10,757 nt of DNA from an uncultured Muribaculum sp. (GTDB lineage Bacteria; Bacteroidota; Bacteroidia; Bacteroidales; Muribaculaceae): NCBI GenBank assembly GCA_910578835.1, contig CAJTSK010000056.1:1-10757 (forward strand). Direction: 5' to 3'. The notes under the pieces are model-generated. The model ran no database searches. It was not told the DNA's origin and saw only the letters and a program-made list of their open reading frames with translations. Each line of letters opens with the position of its first letter. The stretch's first letter is position 1. Both the position numbers and the translations under genes were made by a program. This document shows positions 6,635 to 10,757 of this stretch, one piece after another.

Positions 6635-7042
6635 ATGACTACCCACACCCTTTCACCCCGACGCGACAAAGACTTCCTCGAAGCATGCAAGCTACACGCA
6701 TCATGGCGCTACGACACTACTACGGCGGCTATAGAGACCGCCGCCCATTCACCGGCACCACGCTATTACGTGGACATTGACTACGCCTATCGCCGCATAT
6801 TAAATATGCGCAAAAATGGCAAAACACCAATTCGCAGGATGTCACGGCGACTTTGGACAGAGATTTTTGACAAAGTTGCCGTAAAAGTCGCCTCGAAACC
6901 GGGCATCACCATCCTTGACGCCGTGACCGAGGTAATCCTATCGGAAAAAGCGTCGGGATTTTTCATCTCGCCATCTTATGCCGTGAAAATCGCCCGAGGC
7001 TACAACCGTCACCGGCTAAAAAGCATCCGTCTAACAAATTAA
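6635..7042 (+). CDS. Small basic protein of unknown function, first of a gene pair
   Basis: I do not recognise a named family. The 135-aa product is basic (many Arg/Lys), lacks a signal peptide and membrane segments, and appears mostly helical, so it may be cytoplasmic and nucleic-acid or protein binding. It contains an internal repeat: residues 31-52, with APRYYVDIDYAYRR, resemble residues 96-117, with ASGFFISPSYAVKI. The shared pattern is A, two residues, two aromatics, V/I, three residues, then Y-A. Between them is a basic linker (RRMSRRLWTEIFDKVAVKV). It has its own -7 promoter and is followed after 6 nt by the next gene, so the two are probably translated from one mRNA. A mobile-element or phage origin is possible, but no supporting neighbour is present. 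Confidence 0.7.
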   Translation: MTTHTLSPRRDKDFLEACKLHASWRYDTTTAAIETAAHSPAPRYYVDIDYAYRRILNMRKNGKTPIRRMSRRLWTEIFDKVAVKVASKPGITILDAVTEVILSEKASGFFISPSYAVKIARGYNRHRLKSIRLTN

Positions 7043-7048
7043 TATATC

Positions 7049-7513
7049 ATGCAATACAAGTCAGCACAAATCAACATCTCCACTGAAGCAGTTGCCAAGG
7101 AAATCTATGCAACAGCTGCGTTGCGCAACATCCTCACTCCCGACTCCGCGCCGTCGCCCACACTACTCACCCCCGACAACCGCCGGGCGCTCATCCCGGT
7201 CATACGCAGCTCTTTTCTGAGAGTGGCTCTCGCCGCCGTGGGCAATATCGAGTCGATACATCCGGGAGAAGATGACGACACCATAATGCCAATCACGATT
7301 AAGCTTCGCGCCGGCACTACCGATGACACAATAAAGGCGGCCCGCCATGCAATCGAGACTGCTGTCGCGTCGGCGACACTTTCGACATGTTACGCAGGCA
7401 TCGACCCGGGCGCCGCCTCGGAATTTGAGATACACCTCAGCCGCGACATCGCCACCATCCGTGACCTCCTCCCCTCCACCATCGCCATCCCGCGCCTAAC
7501 GCCGTCAAACTGA
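7049..7513 (+). CDS. Hypothetical protein, second of the gene pair
   Basis: I do not recognise this 154-aa product. It is alpha/beta in appearance: an amphipathic N-terminal region with AVAKEIYATAALRNI (14-28), a low-complexity Pro/Thr/Ser stretch (30-45), a helical segment RALIPVIRSSFLRVALAAVG, an acidic turn HPGEDDD, strand ITIKLRA, helix TIKAARHAIETAVASATL, and a final strand FEIHLSRDI. No signal peptide, membrane helix or metal motif is evident. It contains a single Cys. The start at 7049 is 6 nt after the upstream stop, and both genes share codon use and direction, supporting a two-gene unit. No clear terminator follows it before the next promoter. Confidence 0.7.
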   Translation: MQYKSAQINISTEAVAKEIYATAALRNILTPDSAPSPTLLTPDNRRALIPVIRSSFLRVALAAVGNIESIHPGEDDDTIMPITIKLRAGTTDDTIKAARHAIETAVASATLSTCYAGIDPGAASEFEIHLSRDIATIRDLLPSTIAIPRLTPSN

Positions 7514-7584
7514 CACGGACTACGAAAACGCACAACCGGAAACATAACAATCACTTTAAACGCCACAAAATCGCAAAACAATCA

Positions 7585-7593
7585 TTATCCACA
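7585..7593 (+). other. Isolated match to the DnaA-box consensus
   Basis: TTATCCACA is identical to the strong DnaA-box consensus, and the following about 60 bp is very A/T-rich. It stands alone: no second box is visible nearby on either strand, and neighbouring genes are not the usual origin genes. It is therefore more likely a chance match or an isolated regulatory box than an origin. Confidence 0.2.
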
Positions 7594-7646
7594 AGAAAAA
7601 TGTGTCATTTTGAGTATAAAAATTTATAAATATTGATTTTTTTGCA

Positions 7647-7654
7647 TATATTTG
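7647..7654 (+). promoter_or_regulatory. -7 promoter element of the surface-protein gene
   Basis: TATATTTG matches TAnnTTTG. The expected transcript start near 7660 gives a leader of about 35 nt to the ATG at 7697. This excludes an upstream in-frame TTG at 7652, which sits inside the promoter element. The region before it (7514-7646) is A/T-rich with a TATAAA-AA-TTTATA palindrome at 7615-7628 of uncertain meaning. Confidence 0.7.
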
Positions 7655-7696
7655 CGGACGTTAGCAAACACAAATGGAAAATTTAAAATTTTGCGT

Positions 7697-10318
7697 ATGA
7701 AAAAACTTTACTCTTTTTTAGCATCTGCCGTTGTTGCAGCCGGCGTAAATGCCGCGATGCCTGCAAAGGTGGCAGCTGACAGGGTCGGTGACATCACATA
7801 CGGCGATATCACAAATGTGAAGCCCGTTGACGTGAAACTGACTAAATCTGACAAACAGCTCAACTTCAAGAAGCATTCAAGCGTGAATCCCTTGGTATTC
7901 AAGGAATCAAAAGGCAATTCTCGCGTCAACAAGGTGCTTCCCGACGGCGGATACAATTGGGAAACAATCGGTGAAGCCGACTACTATGACGCCATCACGG
8001 TAGCTCCGCTTGCCGATTATGGTGTACCTGTACAAAACTTCAAGGTAGAGATTCAGGAATCCCAGACACAGCCGGGCATATACCGCATGGTAAACATCCA
8101 CGACAACAATCCCAATGTCGGCGACATGGGTCTTTCTCTTGCCGATCCGAATGTAGACTCCTACATGATTTTCAACACCTTAGATGGAGGTCCTGTTATC
8201 ACGGAGGCTGAATACAACCTGCTTGACCCCTTTACCTATGAGAATAAATATGTAATCTCACAGACAGATTTTGGCTCTTTTGAAAATAAGGTTGCCGTCA
8301 TTCCCGCCGGCGCCATAGCCGTGGGTCTTGGCATTGAGCCGTGGAATGTACTTGAATTTGACGAAAATTACAAGCCGGTAATTCCTTCAGAATACAGCGA
8401 AACTGTATTCATGACTCAGGAAGATCTGGTAATCGTGCTTCCCGGCGGCACCTACACTCCGGATACCGGTGCCGACTACAGCTTCGAGTTATTGCAATTG
8501 AACATGTGTGCCAACGATGACAATATTGCTCTTATCGGTTTTGAAGGAGGTGAAGACATCAAGTCATACAAATGGGAGGCAATCCCCGGTCGTTATCTCG
8601 CAACAGCCGGAAATCTTAAGATTATAGCAGAAGATGGACGTGATATCGAACAAGGCATATACAATATAGGTCTTGGAAACGAAGCCGGATGGTTCAGCAT
8701 ATTTGTAGTAGGACTTAACGATGCCGGCGAAGTTGCGGCAGGAGATGTTTTGTATTTCTACAATTTTGCTCACAATCCCGAGGATTGGACCTCTATTGGC
8801 AATGTTCAGTTCACCGACGACACTTTTGGTCCGGTATATGGAATTGACGACGCTATTGCCCCAATAAAGGTTGAAATGCTTGAAAGCAAAACCACTCCCG
8901 GTCTTTATCGCCTTGTTAATCCTTATGCAACTCATAAACTTGCAGAAGAATATGAAGAATTAATCGAGTGCCACTTCGATCACAACCACTACATCGACAT
9001 TGACGCTTCTGACATAGAAAACGTAACAATATCAGAAGTTCCCATTGGTATCACTATATATGGCGAAGAGCATATCACATTGTTTAGCAATGAACCGGGA
9101 ACACTTGTCGACAATAAGATTACCTTCCCCAAAAGAGGTCTTGGTGTCGGTATCTTCGGAGGTGAAGAGGAGGGATATTATTATGCCAATCACGCGGCTC
9201 GCTTCGCGGTAGAGCTTCCTTGCACCCTCAATGTAAAGGCATTTGACACCAACGACAATCCTGTTGAAGGCGCTTATGTATATGCCGGAAGCAGCGAAGC
9301 TGTTACTGATGAAAAGGGCGAAGCTAAAATGGAGCTTTACGGTGTTATCGGAAAAACCGTTGCCGTGACTGTTATGAAGGACTATATGTTCTGGGAAGGC
9401 ACTGCCGACTTCACCGAAGGCATGGAGGCTACTGTGATTGCAATTCTTGAAGAACCTGCTTGCACTCTTACCGTAAGAGCTGTGACTGCCGACTACGACC
9501 CTGTTGAAGGTGCTTATGTAACGGTCAACGGAGAAGAGAAAGTGACCGGTGAAAACGGTGCTGCTACATTCACCCTTGAAGGCGTTATAGGCAAGACTCT
9601 GCCAGTGACCGTCATGAAGGACTATATGTTCTGGGAAGGCACTGCCGACTTCACCGAAGGCATGGAGGCTACTGTGATTGCAATTCTTGAAGAACCTGCT
9701 TGCACTCTTACCGTAAGAGCTGTGACTGCCGACTACGACCCTGTTGAAGGTGCTTATGTAACGGTCAACGGAGAAGAGAAAGTGACCGGTGAAAACGGTG
9801 CTGCTACATTCACCCTTGAAGGCGTTATAGGCAAGACTCTGCCAGTGACCGTCATGAAGGACTATATGTTCTGGGAAGGCACCGCCGACTTCACTGAAGG
9901 CATGGAGGCTACTGTGATTGCAATTCTTGCAAATCCTGACTGCACACTTAAGGTGAGCGTCATTGACGAGGAAGGCGAACCGGTAGTTGACGCGACAGTA
10001 ATCGCTAACGGACAGGAAGGTACTACCAATGAATACGGTCTTGCGACTCTTGAAGTAGGCGATGTTATCGGCACGAAAATCTCTGTCAAGGTAACCAAGG
10101 AAGGCTACGAAGATGGCGAAGCTGAGGCAGACTTTACTGAAAGCATGGAACACCACGCAGTAGTCACTCTCAAGGCTAAGACCGTAGGACTTTCACTTGC
10201 AATTATCGATGGAAACAAAGATATCAAGGTTTATGACCTCAACGGCCGCCGCATAGAGCATCCTTCTGCCGGCAACATCTACATCATAGATGGCAAGAAG
10301 GTAAGAATCGTTGAATAA
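7697..10318 (+). CDS. Secreted multi-domain repeat protein with Bacteroidales C-terminal sorting-like segment
   Basis: From the ATG at 7697 the product is 873 aa. Residues 1-20 (MKKLYSFLASAVVAAGVNAA) form a signal peptide. A module at about 86-133 (WETIG...VEIQESQTQPGIYRMVN) recurs at about 364-408 (WTSIG...VEMLESKTTPGLYRLVN), so the N-terminal half is probably two related copies of an unnamed beta-rich domain. Residues 509-828 are four tandem units of exactly 80 residues resembling carboxypeptidase-regulatory-like/Ig-like beta sandwiches (PVEGAYV, T-x-E-N-G-x-A pattern); units 2 and 3 are identical. The last 45 residues (VYDLNGRRIEHPS...IYIIDGKKVRIVE) look like the C-terminal segments of type IX-like or other surface-exported Bacteroidales proteins. 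No catalytic motif is visible; adhesion, matrix or nutrient binding would be a guess. It is monocistronic between its own promoter and a strong terminator. Confidence 0.88.
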   Translation: MKKLYSFLASAVVAAGVNAAMPAKVAADRVGDITYGDITNVKPVDVKLTKSDKQLNFKKHSSVNPLVFKESKGNSRVNKVLPDGGYNWETIGEADYYDAITVAPLADYGVPVQNFKVEIQESQTQPGIYRMVNIHDNNPNVGDMGLSLADPNVDSYMIFNTLDGGPVITEAEYNLLDPFTYENKYVISQTDFGSFENKVAVIPAGAIAVGLGIEPWNVLEFDENYKPVIPSEYSETVFMTQEDLVIVLPGGTYTPDTGADYSFELLQLNMCANDDNIALIGFEGGEDIKSYKWEAIPGRYLATAGNLKIIAEDGRDIEQGIYNIGLGNEAGWFSIFVVGLNDAGEVAAGDVLYFYNFAHNPEDWTSIGNVQFTDDTFGPVYGIDDAIAPIKVEMLESKTTPGLYRLVNPYATHKLAEEYEELIECHFDHNHYIDIDASDIENVTISEVPIGITIYGEEHITLFSNEPGTLVDNKITFPKRGLGVGIFGGEEEGYYYANHAARFAVELPCTLNVKAFDTNDNPVEGAYVYAGSSEAVTDEKGEAKMELYGVIGKTVAVTVMKDYMFWEGTADFTEGMEATVIAILEEPACTLTVRAVTADYDPVEGAYVTVNGEEKVTGENGAATFTLEGVIGKTLPVTVMKDYMFWEGTADFTEGMEATVIAILEEPACTLTVRAVTADYDPVEGAYVTVNGEEKVTGENGAATFTLEGVIGKTLPVTVMKDYMFWEGTADFTEGMEATVIAILANPDCTLKVSVIDEEGEPVVDATVIANGQEGTTNEYGLATLEVGDVIGTKISVKVTKEGYEDGEAEADFTESMEHHAVVTLKAKTVGLSLAIIDGNKDIKVYDLNGRRIEHPSAGNIYIIDGKKVRIVE
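9221..10180 (+). repeat. Four in-frame 240-bp tandem units in the surface-protein gene
   Basis: Units are 9221-9460, 9461-9700, 9701-9940 and 9941-10180, each starting with TGC-AC(C/T/A)-CT (Cys-Thr-Leu) and each encoding 80 residues. The DNA from 9374 to 9642 is identical to 9614-9882 (269 bp at a 240-bp offset). The shared second half (MKDYMFWEGTADFTEGMEAT) is identical in protein across units 1-3, with only synonymous changes in unit 3 (9883, 9895). Unit 4 is diverged, and unit 1 is diverged in its first half. The pattern indicates recent duplication by unequal recombination. Confidence 0.95.
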
Positions 10319-10346
10319 TCCCTGATTTTTCCACTAAAAACTCACC

Positions 10347-10384
10347 GACAGGGTGTAGCGCTTCTCGCTACACCCTGTCTTTTT
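10347..10384 (+). terminator. Strong Rho-independent terminator after the surface-protein gene
   Basis: GACAGGGTGTAGCG (10347-10360) and CGCTACACCCTGTC (10366-10379) form a perfect 14-bp G/C-rich stem with a 5-nt loop, directly followed by five T (10380-10384). It begins 29 nt after the stop codon. Its T-tract is shared with the left copy of the 19-bp direct repeat described separately. Confidence 0.95.
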
Positions 10385-10458
10385 ACACCCCGATGCAAGA
10401 ATAACACACCCCACCGCCATGCGCGCGCATTCCCCGCAGGGGATTGTCCCTCGTGTAG

Positions 10459-10487
10459 CCGTGGGTTGAGCGCAGCGATACCCACGG
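10459..10487 (+). repeat. Hairpin A, stem CCGTGGGT with 13-nt loop
   Basis: CCGTGGGT (10459-10466) pairs perfectly with ACCCACGG (10480-10487). The loop TGAGCGCAGCGAT (10467-10479) is the exact reverse complement of the loop of hairpin B at 10581-10609. Confidence 0.85.
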
Positions 10488-10580
10488 AACCCATGACACA
10501 CCGCATGGTTTCCGAAAGGAATCCTCCCGTTGCTAAATTTTGATGATTCCTATCGGAAACAAAAAATGGGTTATTCAATA

Positions 10581-10609
10581 CCCGGGGTATCGCTGCGCTC
10601 AACCCCGGG
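10581..10609 (-). repeat. Hairpin B, inverted copy with compensated stem
   Basis: CCCGGGGT (10581-10588) pairs perfectly with ACCCCGGG (10602-10609) around ATCGCTGCGCTCA. Read on the minus strand it has the same loop as hairpin A, but the stem differs at two positions on each side while staying fully paired. Confidence 0.85.
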
Positions 10610-10639
10610 CTAAACAAAGAATATTCCCCGCCGGGGAAT

Positions 10640-10757
10640 ACAGAGATATCTTTTTACTCCCCGATGCGGGTTGCATAATGCCACACGCACCTGTGCAACC
10701 CTTTACAGGGTAGGAATGGGATTGGGGGCGGACATATTAACCACGGGTATGCCATCG
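10640..10757. other. Gene-free tail with further small inverted repeats, cut by window end
   Basis: GGGTTGCA (10668-10675) pairs with TGCAACCC (10694-10701), and ACCCT (10698-10702) with AGGGT (10707-10711). The final bases CCACGGGTAT near 10740-10750 resemble the start of the hairpin motif but then diverge, and the window ends. I see no coding region on either strand. The 10319-10757 stretch as a whole holds only the terminator, the direct repeat, the composite inverted repeat and these small dyads. Confidence 0.55.

Larger units (their letters stand above)
10429..10639. repeat. About 211-bp composite inverted repeat with nested conserved hairpins
   Basis: Four paired blocks share a centre near 10530-10534. 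The blocks are ATTCCCCGC (10429-10437) against the GGGGAAT end at 10639, the 29-nt hairpins at 10459-10487 and 10581-10609, AACCCAT (10488-10494) with ATGGGTT (10566-10572), and GTTTCCGAAAGGAATC (10508-10523) with GATTCCTATCGGAAAC (10545-10560, 15/16 pairs). The outer blocks are also self-palindromic (TATTCCCC-GCC-GGGGAATA at 10622-10640). No credible gene lies inside. It resembles a REP/BIME-like or MITE-like intergenic palindromic element; which one, and whether it is mobile, is unknown. Confidence 0.85.
10378..10667 (+). repeat. 19-bp direct repeat bracketing the palindromic element
   Basis: TCTTTTTACACCCCGATGC (10378-10396) and TCTTTTTACTCCCCGATGC (10649-10667) differ at one position and lie 271 bp apart in the same orientation, on either side of the inverted repeat at 10429-10639. 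They are longer than most target-site duplications and not flush with the inverted repeat (32 and 9 bp gaps), so they may be repeat-family sequence rather than an insertion scar. Confidence 0.75.

Noticed and set aside
7585..7654. Chromosomal origin of replication
   Set aside because: There is only one DnaA box, and no dnaA, dnaN or other typical origin neighbours. The A/T-rich stretch is explained by the promoter.
9032..10156. 374-aa minus-strand open frame opposite the tandem repeats
   Set aside because: It is antisense to a well-supported gene with signal peptide, domains and terminator. Its repeats simply mirror the 240-bp units, and codon composition favours the plus strand.
9221..10180. 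CRISPR array
   Set aside because: The repeated units are 240 bp, contiguous, in frame and coding, without spacers. No cas gene is present.
10342..10617. 91-aa minus-strand open frame across the palindromic region
   Set aside because: It lies wholly over the terminator and the inverted repeat, so its residues are dictated by palindromic DNA. It has no promoter or leader signal and no recognisable domain; it is almost certainly not translated.
10429..10639. Insertion sequence with a transposase
   Set aside because: The element is only about 211 bp and has no open frame resembling a transposase, so at most it is non-autonomous.

Overview
The window looks like a chromosomal segment from a gut-type Bacteroidales bacterium, most plausibly Muribaculaceae/S24-7-like. 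That placement is an inference from three things. Four upstream regions carry the Bacteroidetes -7 promoter element TAnnTTTG (117-124, 1749-1756, 6598-6605, 7647-7654). Start codons are preceded by A/T-rich leaders rather than strong Shine-Dalgarno sequences. A large exported protein ends in a Bacteroidales-type C-terminal segment (YDLNGRR...IYIIDGKK). No 16S rRNA gene or tRNA is present, so the genus cannot be fixed.

Layout. (1) 80-877: an A/T-rich toxin-antitoxin module of the HigB/HigA (RelE-fold toxin plus XRE antitoxin) type, toxin gene first, ATGA overlap, with a 38-bp dyad over its promoter that is a strong operator candidate. (2) 971-1729, minus strand: an exported TPR protein, divergent from the next block. 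(3) 1795-6424: a co-directional housekeeping run, pyrH (UMP kinase), frr (ribosome recycling factor), bcp (thiol peroxidase), rsmA/ksgA (16S rRNA dimethyltransferase), mgtE (Mg2+ channel) and slyD (FKBP prolyl isomerase with a Cys/His tail). Spacing between frr and mgtE is 17 nt or less or overlapping. The run closes at a strong terminator at 6448-6490, followed by a second dyad at 6517-6549. It combines pyrimidine nucleotide supply, ribosome biogenesis and recycling, Mg2+ supply, peroxide defence and protein folding. (4) 6635-7513: two small adjacent genes of unknown function behind their own promoter; the first has an internally repeated motif. (5) 7697-10318: a secreted protein of 873 aa with a duplicated N-terminal module, four exactly 80-residue beta-sandwich-like repeats (two identical at DNA level) and a sorting-like C-terminus, followed by a very strong terminator. 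(6) 10385-10757: a gene-free repeat region.

The most unusual items are two. One is the gene-free tail, where a composite inverted repeat of about 211 bp (10429-10639) contains two smaller hairpins with the same 13-nt loop but different, compensated stems, bracketed by a 19-bp direct repeat; it looks like a non-coding palindromic repeat element. The other is the recent 240-bp in-frame tandem duplication in the surface protein gene, with 269 bp of uninterrupted identity, a likely site of repeat-number variation. The toxin-antitoxin operator is a third, well-supported regulatory signal. I see no CRISPR array, IS transposase or complete phage module.
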